Source: Saprospiraceae bacterium
GTDB lineage: Bacteria; Bacteroidota; Bacteroidia; Chitinophagales; Saprospiraceae
Assembly (NCBI GenBank): GCA_016787415.1
Contig: JAEUUT010000070.1
Coordinates: forward strand, 62,001 to 126,000
Reading direction: 5' to 3'
Length of the DNA: 64,000 bases
In this document: positions 29,527 to 39,501 of the stretch, one piece after another
Position numbering within the stretch: the stretch's first letter is position 1
Layout: each line of letters starts with the position of its first letter
Made by a program: the position numbers and the translations under genes
Notes under the pieces: generated by a model
Database searches by the model: none
What the model saw: only the letters and a program-made list of their open reading frames with translations
What the model was told of the DNA's origin: nothing

Positions 29527-30885
29527 CAACAGCCATTCCTTTTCCGTTAAAATTTCTTCCTGTTCAATGCGCAATTGCATTTCTGCAACTGCCTGTAGGT
29601 CGCGGAAATTCAAACCCATCATCTGACGCGTATAATACACGATTTTGCTGTAGTTGGTACGGTGATAGCCAATAGCCGTGTGCCGACGGATAAAGGTAGA
29701 CATACTGGTGAGGTGACTGTCGAGCAGGTCGTATTCATCCGTTTCAAAATAGATTTTCAGTTGCAGGGTTTTCGCAATCAGGTTGTTCAGCAGGTCTTTG
29801 TAGTCGGAGCGCTGGAGGTGCCGCAGCGCAGTAGGGTAGTCGTGGCGCATGTAGGCCACCCTGGCCAGGTTGAGGCTTGCAGTAACTTCTCTCCATTGTC
29901 GTTCGAGCAGCGATCGATAGTCGAGGATAAATTGTTCGGTCCAGTCCAGTTCGCCCACGCGGAGGGCAATGGCTACGATATTATTGAAAGCAAAACGGGA
30001 AAGATGCTGGTTTTCCAGCAGCAACTTGCGTTCAAGGGCGCTTTGGTATAGTTCGAGCGTGGTGCGAAGCCAGCCTTCCGCTGATTCATTAATTTTTTTG
30101 ATCCCGAAATTGATAGCCAGCAGATAAAGCGTGCGCAATTCCTCGACCGGAAAGGACTCGGCATGTTCGAACAACATTGTTTTAAAGGAGTCGAAATGCG
30201 ATACCGCCTGCGAATCGTTTAAAAAACGGTAGCAATGAAAATACAAACCAATCGCAGGAATATGCAATAGCCTGGCCGTTTCCACATATTGCAGCACGGC
30301 ATCCAGCAAACCCATTTTGTAGTCGGCACGATATACTGCCTGGTGCGAACGTGCCAGGCAGGCCAGGCGCAGTTTGCGGGCTATAAAAGCCGTGTCGAGC
30401 AGGTCGGAGGTCGATTGCAGGTTGAGCGACTCCGTGCGCCGGGCCGCCGTATCGTATTGATACTGTTCCCATTCTATCAAATTAAGGTCGTGGTAATAAT
30501 CGGCATGCCGCCAGGGGCGCCGCTCACGGCTTTGCCGTGCTTCACGCAGGGTAATACGGAAATGTTTGGGCAGGTTGCGCTTGCGGTACACGGCTGCCAG
30601 GCGAATTTTGGCGCGTTCTGTGTCGTCAAATTTTTCGCAATACATCCAGTACTTTTCCAGCAATGCCAGCAAAGCCGAATGTGTGAGCCGCGTGGAAACA
30701 TCGGCTTTTCGCGTATTCGTAAGTGCTTGCTGCCCGGAGGAGTGCGTATGCACCCATGCATCGAAATATTCGCACAACTGTGGCCGGGTATTGAAAAAAG
30801 GCGAGCGCACAAATTTCCCGAATTCCCTGATTTCTACCACAGACAGGGTAGAAAGCGCCTCGTGCAACAGGTTTTTTTCAGCCAT
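29494..30885 (-). CDS. Hypothetical helical (TPR-like) protein, 463 aa
   Basis: A soluble, alpha-helical protein of 463 residues (LSTLSVVEIREFGKFVRSPF ... YKDLLNNLIAKTLQLKIYF) with repeated helical hairpins but no canonical TPR consensus. No signal or membrane segment. I recall related long helical proteins in Saprospiraceae but cannot assign a function. The final ~10 residues (RVRGERSER) come from the adjacent tandem array, so the natural C-terminus has probably been replaced by the repeat. Confidence 0.55.
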   Translation of the reverse strand: MAEKNLLHEALSTLSVVEIREFGKFVRSPFFNTRPQLCEYFDAWVHTHSSGQQALTNTRKADVSTRLTHSALLALLEKYWMYCEKFDDTERAKIRLAAVYRKRNLPKHFRITLREARQSRERRPWRHADYYHDLNLIEWEQYQYDTAARRTESLNLQSTSDLLDTAFIARKLRLACLARSHQAVYRADYKMGLLDAVLQYVETARLLHIPAIGLYFHCYRFLNDSQAVSHFDSFKTMLFEHAESFPVEELRTLYLLAINFGIKKINESAEGWLRTTLELYQSALERKLLLENQHLSRFAFNNIVAIALRVGELDWTEQFILDYRSLLERQWREVTASLNLARVAYMRHDYPTALRHLQRSDYKDLLNNLIAKTLQLKIYFETDEYDLLDSHLTSMSTFIRRHTAIGYHRTNYSKIVYYTRQMMGLNFRDLQAVAEMQLRIEQEEILTEKEWLLERVRGERSER

Positions 30886-31088
30886 GTTGGAAATTGAAAA
30901 TTACAAATATTTTTTAAATAATTGATAATCAATATATAAAAAATATTACACCATGATTTTAAAATACAAACTTAAAAATTTGTCCTTGTTCCAGTATACA
31001 AAACCCTGAACTTTTACATCGTCAAAGAATGCCCTGCGGTACATACCTTCGGGCAGGCTACCTCACCCGGATTTAAGAAACAAGTCAC

Positions 31089-34000
31089 ATGAAAAAAAAA
31101 TTACGCATGTTTTCCGCTCGTTTTTATCTGTTGATATTCCTGTTTGTTTTTGCAACAGCCCGACAGGCACATGCACAGTGTTCGGCAAGCCTGCCTGTAA
31201 GTACGGTGGGCACCTGTAACAACGGGGATGTATCTGTGCCACTAACACTCACGGGCACAGCACCCTACACGGTTACTTATCAGATAAATGGTGTGCCATT
31301 ACCACCGGTCAACTTGACGGGCCCTGTTTTTAGTTTGCTGATACCCAATGTGACACAAACCATGACGGTAAGCCTGGGTACGGTCATAGATGCTACCGGC
31401 TGTGAGACGCAGGGTACGGGTGTTACCATTGTACAAACATTTCAGTCGGTGAGTGCTGTTTCAAACATCACACATCCATCTTGTGCCACCGACAACGACG
31501 GCTCTGTTGAGGTCTTTCCTACTGCCGGCGCTGCTCCATTTGCCTACCAGTGGTCGACAGGTGTAAATACGGCTACAGCAACCGGGCTTACAGCCGGTAC
31601 TTACACGGTGACAATAACGGATGCCACCGGCTGTACACGGGATTATAACTATATCCTTGATTATCAGGCGCCTGTATTCCAATTTGCCGTTACACCTTCG
31701 GCCTGTAACATGTCAAATGGCGCTATCAACCTTACTATGGGGCCGCTTGCCTTTGCCGTATGGTCGAATGGCGCTACCACGGAAGATATATCAGGGATAA
31801 CGGCAGGACAATACACGGTTGTAGTGACAGAGTCTACGACTGGCTGCACGCGCATTCAAACCATCACAGTGCCGGAAAGCGCGCCAGCCATCCAGTCGGG
31901 CACCAATGGCCCAGCCAGTTGCGATGGGTCGCAATTGGGTATCCTGAGTGTCGGCGTTACGGGGGGCACTACTCCATACACGTATGTATGGTCGAACGGT
32001 GCTACAACGGCTGAAATTAATAACCTCAGCCCGGGGACTTATACCGTAACAGTAACGGATGCAGCAGGATGTACCAATACGTTTTGGGGGAATGTTACCA
32101 GTTTCAACAATGTCTCGATAACGGCTACCGTCGATCAGCCGACCTGCAATGACACTGATGGCAGTATTGACCTGCTGGTGACGGGCGGCACAGGCCCGTT
32201 TTCATACCAATGGTCGAACGGGGCTTCTACCGAAGATCTCGGCAATATAGGTACCGGCATCTATACCGTAACGGTTACCAGCGGCTCCGTGGGCTGTACG
32301 GCTACGCTGACTCGAACGCTTACGCCGTTTTCTATCACGTCTACGGCGAGTTTGGTGGGATGCCTCAACAATATCAGCCTGAATATCACAGGTGGGACGG
32401 CTCCATTTACCTATCAATGGGAAAATGGCGCCACTACGCCGACCTTGACCGGCGTTCCGGGGGGGGCCTATCCCGTTACCGTCACCGACGCGTCGGGATG
32501 TACGGCTACCTTTAATGCTGCGGGTATTATTCTGCCTCCCACATCTGCAACAATAACCGAACTGACCAACCCCTGCACAGGCGGCTTGAGTGCCCAAATG
32601 AGTGGTGTGCAGCCCAATAACACATCTTTCCTGTGGTCTACCGGCGAAACTACTCGCCTGATCTCTAATATTTCGGCAGGTACGTATTCTGTTACTACTA
32701 CCTCCAATATCAGCGGTTGTACGGCCACGGCTACGGTTACAACGACGCAGGCATTGAGCAATTCATTGCTGACCCTGAATATCGCAACCGTGCCTATATC
32801 TTGTTCAGGCGCCGGCAACGGATCGCTCACTGCCCAGGTCACCGGCTTTAGTCCGCCCTTTACCTACCAATGGACATTGGGGGGTACTACGCCTACCATT
32901 TCGAACCTGCCGGCAGGTTTTTACACCGTGACCGTTACAGATGCGCAAGGTTGTTCAATAACCCGCACCCAAAGCCTGACGCAACCCACCCCCATCAACA
33001 TCACAGGACAAGTGATCAACAACGGATGTAATGGAGGCGCCACCGGTACGATTTTGCTGACAACTACCGGCGGTGTTGCGCCGTATACCTTCGTTTGGAG
33101 CAATGGATCCACTTCTTCAACCCTTCAAGGCCTGACGGCAGGCACGTACACGGTAACTGTGACGGATGCAAATGGTTGTACCGGAACCTACACTTCCACT
33201 GTACAACAACCTGTCGCATTTACTGCAAGCATTCAGGTGCTATCCGAACAATGCGCCTTTGCTATTCTGACGGTAAATACCTCGGGCGGGCCTGCGCCTT
33301 TTGCATTCCAATGGATAGGCCCCAACGTATTTTCATCGACGCTTCAGAACCTGACCGTCACCGTTTCAGGTACTTACACCGTGGTGGCAACAAATTCCAA
33401 TGGGTGTACGGCATCGGCTTCCTACACCATAGACCTGGCAAATGAAGGCAACTGCGGCTTTATCAGCGGCCGAGTGGTGCGTGATACCTCGAATAATTGT
33501 GTGGCCGATGCTCTAGAACCTGGCCTGAACAACTGGCTGGTGCGCGCCGAAAACGCCTCCGGCGTATATTACGGGGTGGCCAATATGCAAGGCGTGTACG
33601 TCATCGGTGTGCCGACAGGCGCCTATGATGTGGTGACTATTCAGCCTAATGCCTTGTGGGAAACGTGTTTGCCGGCGCCCTCTGTTTCAGTTGCCGCTCC
33701 GGGTGACACCATCCACGGCATCGACCTGCCAGTGAAAGTGATTCATACGTGCCCTTCGCTTTCGGTTTCGCTTGGTTCGGGCCTGCTGCGCCGCTGTAAT
33801 ACGGGTACCTATTATTTGAATTACTGCAATGAAGGCACCATCGAGGCTACAGATGCCTACATCCTGCTGACGCTCGATCCGTTCATGACGGTACAGTCGT
33901 CGACCCATCCATATAGCAATCTGGGTAATGGCATACTGCGTTTTGACATTGGTTTTCTCACACCTGGCCAATGCGGGTATTTCAGCGTAACGGTTGCCAT

Positions 34001-35165
34001 CAGTTGCAATGCCCAATTGGGACAAACGCACTGCACCGAAGCGCATATCTACCCCGATGGCAACTGCATCCCACCCGATCAGGTATGGTCGGGCGCCAGC
34101 CTGCGCCTGACGAGCCGCTGCACACAGGATTCTGTACGATTTACGATCAAAAACGTGGGTACGGGCGATATGAGCACCGAATCCAGTTATATCGTGGTAG
34201 AAGACGCGGTTATGCTGATGATGGCGCCTTTCCAACTGGAAGCGGGCGACTCGGCCCTGGTAGCGTTGCCTGCCAATGGCAGCACCTGGCGCGTGGAGGT
34301 AGCACAGGAACCCCTGCACCCGGGACTGTCGGCGCCGGCCCTGTCGGTTGAAGGTTGTTCCAATAATGCGGCGTTTACCACGGGCTTTGTGACACAATTT
34401 CCCAGCGACGAGCAGGACCCCTGGATCGACATCGACTGCCGCCAGAACGTAGGCTCCTGGGATCCTAACGACAAGCAAGGTTTCCCGCTGGGTTACGGGC
34501 AGGAACACTATGTCCGCCCCGGTACCGAACTGGAGTACATGATTCGGTTCCAGAATACAGGTACGGATACCGCCTTCACGGTTCGAATTGCCGATACCCT
34601 GTCGACGTGGCTCGATGTAGCTACCATTCGGCCGGGCGCGAGCAGCCACCCGTATCAGTTCAACCTGAGCGGGCCTGGTTATGCAGAATTTCTGTTTGAA
34701 AATATCATGCTGCCCGACAGCAATGTAAACCAGGCGGGTTCCAACGGTTTTGTAAAATTCAACATTTACCCGAAAGCCGATGCGCCGCTGGAAACGCTGA
34801 TTGAAAATACAGCCCATATCTACTTCGATTTCAATGAGGCTGTCGTGACCAATACCACCCGCCACCGCCTGGGTGAAAACTTCGTCACAGTAGGGCTCTG
34901 GCAGCCTGAACGCCCCCAATATGAAGTGTTGGTGTCGCCCAATCCGATGACGGAAACGGCTCGACTCGAAGTTAAAGGCCTGGAATCCAGTGCGCCGATA
35001 CACCTGCAAGTGATGAATTTACAGGGATTAATCGTAGCAGAAGAAACTGCCCCCGGCCCGGTATTGACACTGCGCAAAGCAGGTTTGCCGGCTGGCATGT
35101 ACCTGTTCAAACTCGATCAGAAAGGCAGGTTGATTGGTAGCGGGAAACTGGTAGTGAAACAATAG
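31089..35165 (+). CDS. SprB-repeat, T9SS-secreted giant surface protein, copy 1
   Basis: 1,358 residues. Signal peptide (LLIFLFVFATARQAHA) to about residue 29. Residues ~35-780 are SprB-type repeats (each ~75 aa), seen as recurring YQWSNGA...LTAGTYTVTVTDANGCT units. Near 788 is a CGFISGRVVRDTSNNC domain (SdrD_B/Cna-B-like), then a DPNDKQG block near 1124 beginning a DUF7619-like beta domain with IRFQNTGTDTAFTVRI, and finally a type A T9SS sorting domain from about 1281 (VSPNPMTETARLEV ... AGMYLFKL) that targets it to the cell surface. It is likely an adhesin or gliding-associated surface filament. An untranslated 200-bp leader upstream is AT-rich with no clear promoter. Confidence 0.9.
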   Translation: MKKKLRMFSARFYLLIFLFVFATARQAHAQCSASLPVSTVGTCNNGDVSVPLTLTGTAPYTVTYQINGVPLPPVNLTGPVFSLLIPNVTQTMTVSLGTVIDATGCETQGTGVTIVQTFQSVSAVSNITHPSCATDNDGSVEVFPTAGAAPFAYQWSTGVNTATATGLTAGTYTVTITDATGCTRDYNYILDYQAPVFQFAVTPSACNMSNGAINLTMGPLAFAVWSNGATTEDISGITAGQYTVVVTESTTGCTRIQTITVPESAPAIQSGTNGPASCDGSQLGILSVGVTGGTTPYTYVWSNGATTAEINNLSPGTYTVTVTDAAGCTNTFWGNVTSFNNVSITATVDQPTCNDTDGSIDLLVTGGTGPFSYQWSNGASTEDLGNIGTGIYTVTVTSGSVGCTATLTRTLTPFSITSTASLVGCLNNISLNITGGTAPFTYQWENGATTPTLTGVPGGAYPVTVTDASGCTATFNAAGIILPPTSATITELTNPCTGGLSAQMSGVQPNNTSFLWSTGETTRLISNISAGTYSVTTTSNISGCTATATVTTTQALSNSLLTLNIATVPISCSGAGNGSLTAQVTGFSPPFTYQWTLGGTTPTISNLPAGFYTVTVTDAQGCSITRTQSLTQPTPINITGQVINNGCNGGATGTILLTTTGGVAPYTFVWSNGSTSSTLQGLTAGTYTVTVTDANGCTGTYTSTVQQPVAFTASIQVLSEQCAFAILTVNTSGGPAPFAFQWIGPNVFSSTLQNLTVTVSGTYTVVATNSNGCTASASYTIDLANEGNCGFISGRVVRDTSNNCVADALEPGLNNWLVRAENASGVYYGVANMQGVYVIGVPTGAYDVVTIQPNALWETCLPAPSVSVAAPGDTIHGIDLPVKVIHTCPSLSVSLGSGLLRRCNTGTYYLNYCNEGTIEATDAYILLTLDPFMTVQSSTHPYSNLGNGILRFDIGFLTPGQCGYFSVTVAISCNAQLGQTHCTEAHIYPDGNCIPPDQVWSGASLRLTSRCTQDSVRFTIKNVGTGDMSTESSYIVVEDAVMLMMAPFQLEAGDSALVALPANGSTWRVEVAQEPLHPGLSAPALSVEGCSNNAAFTTGFVTQFPSDEQDPWIDIDCRQNVGSWDPNDKQGFPLGYGQEHYVRPGTELEYMIRFQNTGTDTAFTVRIADTLSTWLDVATIRPGASSHPYQFNLSGPGYAEFLFENIMLPDSNVNQAGSNGFVKFNIYPKADAPLETLIENTAHIYFDFNEAVVTNTTRHRLGENFVTVGLWQPERPQYEVLVSPNPMTETARLEVKGLESSAPIHLQVMNLQGLIVAEETAPGPVLTLRKAGLPAGMYLFKLDQKGRLIGSGKLVVKQ

Positions 35166-35185
35166 TTGACAGCATAACCGGTAAT

Positions 35186-35236
35186 ACAGACACACCCGAA
35201 TGGCGCACTTTCCCCCACAGCCAGGGTGTGCCTGTT
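35186..35236 (+). terminator. Hairpin between the two SprB genes
   Basis: CACACCC (35191-35197) pairs with GGGTGTG (35224-35230), extended by CAG...CTG with a bulge. There is no strong T run, so transcription of the two genes may be partly coupled. Confidence 0.4.
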
Positions 35237-35281
35237 TGCCGGAAATCCTACAATCAGGGTTTGTATTTTAAAATCTGATTT

Positions 35282-38200
35282 ATGCATAAAGTTCTACTTT
35301 CCAAATATATAAGAAGCATCCAAATCACGGGCTTATTGCTGATCTTCACAGCCGCTCGCTTGTGGTCGCAATGCTCGGCAGGTATCCCATCCGGCGAGCA
35401 ATTTGTTTGCCCGGGCGCTTCGGCAAGTATTCCGGTTACATTTACGGGCACTGCCCCGTACACCTTTTCCTTTTCGCTGAACGGGGTGTCTGGCGCTCCG
35501 ATTACTACTTCGGAAACGACGTATAACCTGATATTGGATGATTTTTTCCAATCCTCCGTCGTATTGCTGAACAATATGACAGACGCCACCGGCTGCCAGG
35601 GCGCTGTTTCCGGGGCGCTTACTATACAGGTGTATACGCCGCTTGTCATAGAAACACAAGTAGTAAACACCTCTTGTACAGGCCCGGCCAATACAGGTTC
35701 GATACAACTGGATGTAACAGGAGGTACGCCTCCATACCTCTACGCCTGGTCGGGAGGCGCGTCTGCCAGTCCGATCATTTCAGGGCTTACTGCGGGCACC
35801 TACTCGGTAACGGTGGTCGACGCAAACGGATGTTCCGCCACCACTTCCGCCGCTGTGTTGCCACAAATACCGCAGGTGGTAAGTATGCAGGTAACGCCTG
35901 TAGATTGTATCGTGGCAAATTCCGGGGCTATCGACCTGACCGTTTCTGAACCTTGTTTATTTCACTGGAGCAACAACGTCAACACAGAAGACCTGACAGG
36001 CATAACCGCTGGTTTGTACCGGGTAACGATCACCAGCATCGCCAGTGGGTGTACAAATCTGGCATCGACCCAGGTGAGTGGGAATTCTTCCATGGTACTG
36101 ACGGCTACCACGCCGCCCGTGGCCTGTACAGGCGCTACCTATTCCAGTATCGACCTGAGTGTATCAGGCGGTACACCTCTCTACTCCTACGAATGGTCGA
36201 ATGGCTCCACTACCCAGGACTTGACCAATGTCGGTAGTGGCATCTACACCGTCACCGTGACGGATGCAACAGGTTGCTCAAAAACGACCTCCATCACAGT
36301 GACTATACCCACCATCATCGTTGTAGTACCCACCATTTTTTCCAGTTCCTGCAACAACAGTGATGGCAGCATCTATCTTTCTATTTCAGGTGGAGTTCCG
36401 CCTTACCAGACCGTCTGGTCGAATGGCACTACTGCCGAAGACCTGGTCAATGTAAGTGCAGGCGTTTACACCGTTACCGTGACGGATGCCAATGGTTGCA
36501 GCACTGTCAGGACGCGTAGCGTGGGCGATTTTGCCCTCACTATCGGTTACACGCCTTTCAATTGCCTGACCAACCTGAGCGCCAACGCTTCAGGCGGCAC
36601 ACCGGAATACACCTATTCCTGGTCGAACGGCGCATCATCGCAAAGTTTGACGGGCCTGGCAAGTGGTACGTTTACCGTCACTGTCACCGATGCCCAGGGA
36701 TGCAGGGCAATGGCACAGCAAACGGTGAATCCCCTGTCGCCCGTTTCGGCGTACATCAACATCTATGGTACTGCTCCCTGTGAAGGAGGGCTTACGGGGC
36801 ATATCATCAATGGCGGCCCGTCCGGAGCGGATTATTTGTGGTCGACGGGCACTACGTCCCAGTTTTTATCCAATATTCCGGCTGGCACCTACACCGTAAC
36901 GGTCACCGCCAGTTCAAGTTGTACGGCCAGTGCCACCATCACGATCAATCAACCCATGACGAATAGCGGCCTGAGCGTTCAGGGCGGCGCTACACCCATT
37001 GCGTGTTATGGTGGCACATCATCTATCAATCTTTCCGTAAACGGGAATGTTCCGCCGTTTAGTTATGCCTGGTCGAACGGTTCGAACCTGGAAGACCAGA
37101 ATAACCTGCCCGCAGGTACCTACACCGTCACCGTTACGGATGCCAACGGATGCACTCAGTCCAGGACATTCAACATCACCCAACCGCCTCCTATTGCCGC
37201 TTCCTGGAATGTGAATGATGCCTCCTGTAATGGAGCGAATGGCAGTATTACGCTTAGTATAAATGGCGGTACCCCTTACCCAAATTTTACCTACACCTAC
37301 TTGTGGTCGACCGGTGCGACAACCAAAAACCTGCAAAATGTACCTGAAGGAACCTATCGGGTGACGGTATCGGATGCTAATGCATGCACCTACACATCAC
37401 CGGACATCATTGTAGCATCGCCGTTTTTTACCGTTTCCATCGAACCGCTTTCCATAGAATGCAACAGCGCTGTTTTGTCGGCAGATATTTTGGGTGGCAC
37501 CCCTCCTTATTCGCTGGGCTGGTGGGGCCCCGGGGTTCCAACTATTGAACAAAATACGAGTATCAACATCTCACAATCCGGTTTGTTTCTTGTTTCGGCA
37601 GTCGATGCCAACGGCTGTGAAGCCGAAGCCGCACTGGAAGTGACCCTCGGTAACCAGGGCAATTGCGGCTACCTGAGCGGCCATATCCTGTACGATCTGG
37701 TAGAAAATTGCCTCGAAGATGCTGCCGAACCTGGTTTGTCGGGCTGGCTGGTGCGGGCTGAAAATGCGACCGACACCATTTACGGAGTAACCAACGCTAC
37801 GGGGCAATACACGATCAATGCCCCGGCCGGCACATATGCCATTCAAGCACTGCCGCCCAACGGGCTTTGGGAGGTTTGCGCACCAGCGCCATCCGTCACG
37901 GTTGACACGCCAGTGGATACAGTACAAGTAGCCGTTATACCTGCAAAAGCCCTGTATCAGTGCCCTTCTTTATCGGTAAATATCGGCGTCAATCAACTGC
38001 GCCGTTGTTTCAGCAACAACTACTACCAGGTGCAATACTGCAACCAGGGTACCGTAGCGGCAGCAGATGCCTACATATTGATCACACTCGATCCTTTCCT
38101 TACCCCGGTGTCGTCCAGTGTGCCCTATACCGATTTTGGCAATGGTATGTTGCGATTTGATGTGGGAGATGTAGAGATCGGCGCATGCGGCAATTTTTCA

Positions 38201-39382
38201 CTGCGTGTATCTGTAAGTTGTAATGCAGAACCGGGCCAAGCCCACTGCACGGAAGCGCATATTTATCCCGATGCCAACTGCATCCCTTCTGATCCGGAAT
38301 GGTCGGGCGCCAGCCTGCGTATCAGCAGCCAGTGTACGCAGGATTCGGTGCGGTTTACTATTGAAAATATTGGTGTGGGCGATATGCTGGAAAGTGCCGA
38401 CTACATTGTGGTGGAAGATGCCGTCATGCTGTTGACAGCGCCGTTCCAACTGGGCATGGGTATGTCGACCCAGTTGGCCGTCCCAGCCAATGGCAGCACC
38501 TGGCGTATGGAAGTGCCGCAGGTGCCATTTCACCCGGGCCTGTCCATGCCATCCATTTCCGTGGAAGGTTGTTCGGCCGTACCGGTGTTCTCTACCGGAT
38601 ATGTGTCGCAATTCCCTACCGACGATGCTGACCCCTGGATCGACATCGACTGTACGGAAAATACAGGCTCCTACGACCCCAATGACAAACAGGGTTTCCC
38701 CTTCGGCTACGGCCCCGAACACTACATCCGCCCGGGTACCGAACTGGAGTACATGATCCGCTTCCAGAATACGGGCACCGATACGGCCTTCACCGTACGT
38801 ATTGTCGATACGCTGTCGACCTGGCTCGATCCGGCTACGATCCGTCCGGGTGTGAGCAGCCACTCGTATCAATTTAACCTGACCGGCCCTGGCATTGTGG
38901 AGTTTTTATATGAAAATATCCTGCTGCCCGACAGCAATGTCAACCAGGTTGCTTCCAACGGTTTTGTCAAATTCAGCATTTACCCGAAAGCCTCGGCGCC
39001 GCTGGAAACGCTGATCGAAAACAACGCGGCTATTTACTTTGATTTCAATGAGCCGGTGATGACCAACACTACCCGGCATCGACTGGGCGAGAACTTCCTG
39101 CTTACCGTACATACCTGGCAGCCCCAACGCCCGAAATACCAGGTACTCGTGTCGCCCAATCCGATGGCAGAAACGGCCACGCTGGAGGTGGAAGGCCTGC
39201 TAAATGACGCTCCTTTGCATTTGCAAGTATTTGATTTGCAAGGAAATATTGTGATAGACAAGGTGTCGAACAGCCCTGTATTTACCCTCCGGAAAACCGG
39301 ATTGTCGGCTGGCATGTACCTGTTCAAAATAGATCAACAGGGCGCTCTGGTTGGCAACGGAAAGTTGCTGGTGAAAGATTAA
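35282..39382 (+). CDS. SprB-repeat, T9SS-secreted giant surface protein, copy 2
   Basis: 1,366 residues, colinear with the protein at 31089. Signal peptide to about residue 30 (LLIFTAARLWS), SprB repeats through ~785, CGYLSGHILYDLVENC near 794, the DPNDKQG block near 1132 and T9SS domain from about 1290 (VSPNPMAETATLEVEGL). The shared C-terminal half is nearly identical in order and wording, while the repeats differ more, so this is a tandem duplication with divergence in the exposed repeats. Followed by a strong terminator (39419). Confidence 0.9.
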   Translation: MHKVLLSKYIRSIQITGLLLIFTAARLWSQCSAGIPSGEQFVCPGASASIPVTFTGTAPYTFSFSLNGVSGAPITTSETTYNLILDDFFQSSVVLLNNMTDATGCQGAVSGALTIQVYTPLVIETQVVNTSCTGPANTGSIQLDVTGGTPPYLYAWSGGASASPIISGLTAGTYSVTVVDANGCSATTSAAVLPQIPQVVSMQVTPVDCIVANSGAIDLTVSEPCLFHWSNNVNTEDLTGITAGLYRVTITSIASGCTNLASTQVSGNSSMVLTATTPPVACTGATYSSIDLSVSGGTPLYSYEWSNGSTTQDLTNVGSGIYTVTVTDATGCSKTTSITVTIPTIIVVVPTIFSSSCNNSDGSIYLSISGGVPPYQTVWSNGTTAEDLVNVSAGVYTVTVTDANGCSTVRTRSVGDFALTIGYTPFNCLTNLSANASGGTPEYTYSWSNGASSQSLTGLASGTFTVTVTDAQGCRAMAQQTVNPLSPVSAYINIYGTAPCEGGLTGHIINGGPSGADYLWSTGTTSQFLSNIPAGTYTVTVTASSSCTASATITINQPMTNSGLSVQGGATPIACYGGTSSINLSVNGNVPPFSYAWSNGSNLEDQNNLPAGTYTVTVTDANGCTQSRTFNITQPPPIAASWNVNDASCNGANGSITLSINGGTPYPNFTYTYLWSTGATTKNLQNVPEGTYRVTVSDANACTYTSPDIIVASPFFTVSIEPLSIECNSAVLSADILGGTPPYSLGWWGPGVPTIEQNTSINISQSGLFLVSAVDANGCEAEAALEVTLGNQGNCGYLSGHILYDLVENCLEDAAEPGLSGWLVRAENATDTIYGVTNATGQYTINAPAGTYAIQALPPNGLWEVCAPAPSVTVDTPVDTVQVAVIPAKALYQCPSLSVNIGVNQLRRCFSNNYYQVQYCNQGTVAAADAYILITLDPFLTPVSSSVPYTDFGNGMLRFDVGDVEIGACGNFSLRVSVSCNAEPGQAHCTEAHIYPDANCIPSDPEWSGASLRISSQCTQDSVRFTIENIGVGDMLESADYIVVEDAVMLLTAPFQLGMGMSTQLAVPANGSTWRMEVPQVPFHPGLSMPSISVEGCSAVPVFSTGYVSQFPTDDADPWIDIDCTENTGSYDPNDKQGFPFGYGPEHYIRPGTELEYMIRFQNTGTDTAFTVRIVDTLSTWLDPATIRPGVSSHSYQFNLTGPGIVEFLYENILLPDSNVNQVASNGFVKFSIYPKASAPLETLIENNAAIYFDFNEPVMTNTTRHRLGENFLLTVHTWQPQRPKYQVLVSPNPMAETATLEVEGLLNDAPLHLQVFDLQGNIVIDKVSNSPVFTLRKTGLSAGMYLFKIDQQGALVGNGKLLVKD

Positions 39383-39418
39383 AAACCAAGAACAGTTTTG
39401 TAAAATAAGCATTGTTAG

Positions 39419-39451
39419 AGCCGCTCGCCGGAAGGTGAGCGGCTTTTTTTT
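39419..39451 (+). terminator. Intrinsic terminator after the SprB pair
   Basis: AGCCGCTC (39419-39426) pairs with GAGCGGCT (39437-39444), followed by a T8 run. It separates the surface-protein genes from the sheath gene. Confidence 0.85.
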
Positions 39452-39464
39452 ATTCTCCTCGCCT

Positions 39465-39472
39465 TACATTTG
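39465..39472 (+). promoter_or_regulatory. -7 element TACATTTG of the orphan sheath gene
   Basis: Matches TAnnTTTG and lies between the terminator at 39419 and the sheath start (39502), giving a ~25-nt leader. No good -33 TTTG. Confidence 0.55.
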
Positions 39473-39501
39473 TAGATCAACCAATTCAAAACCAGCGCAG
39501 C

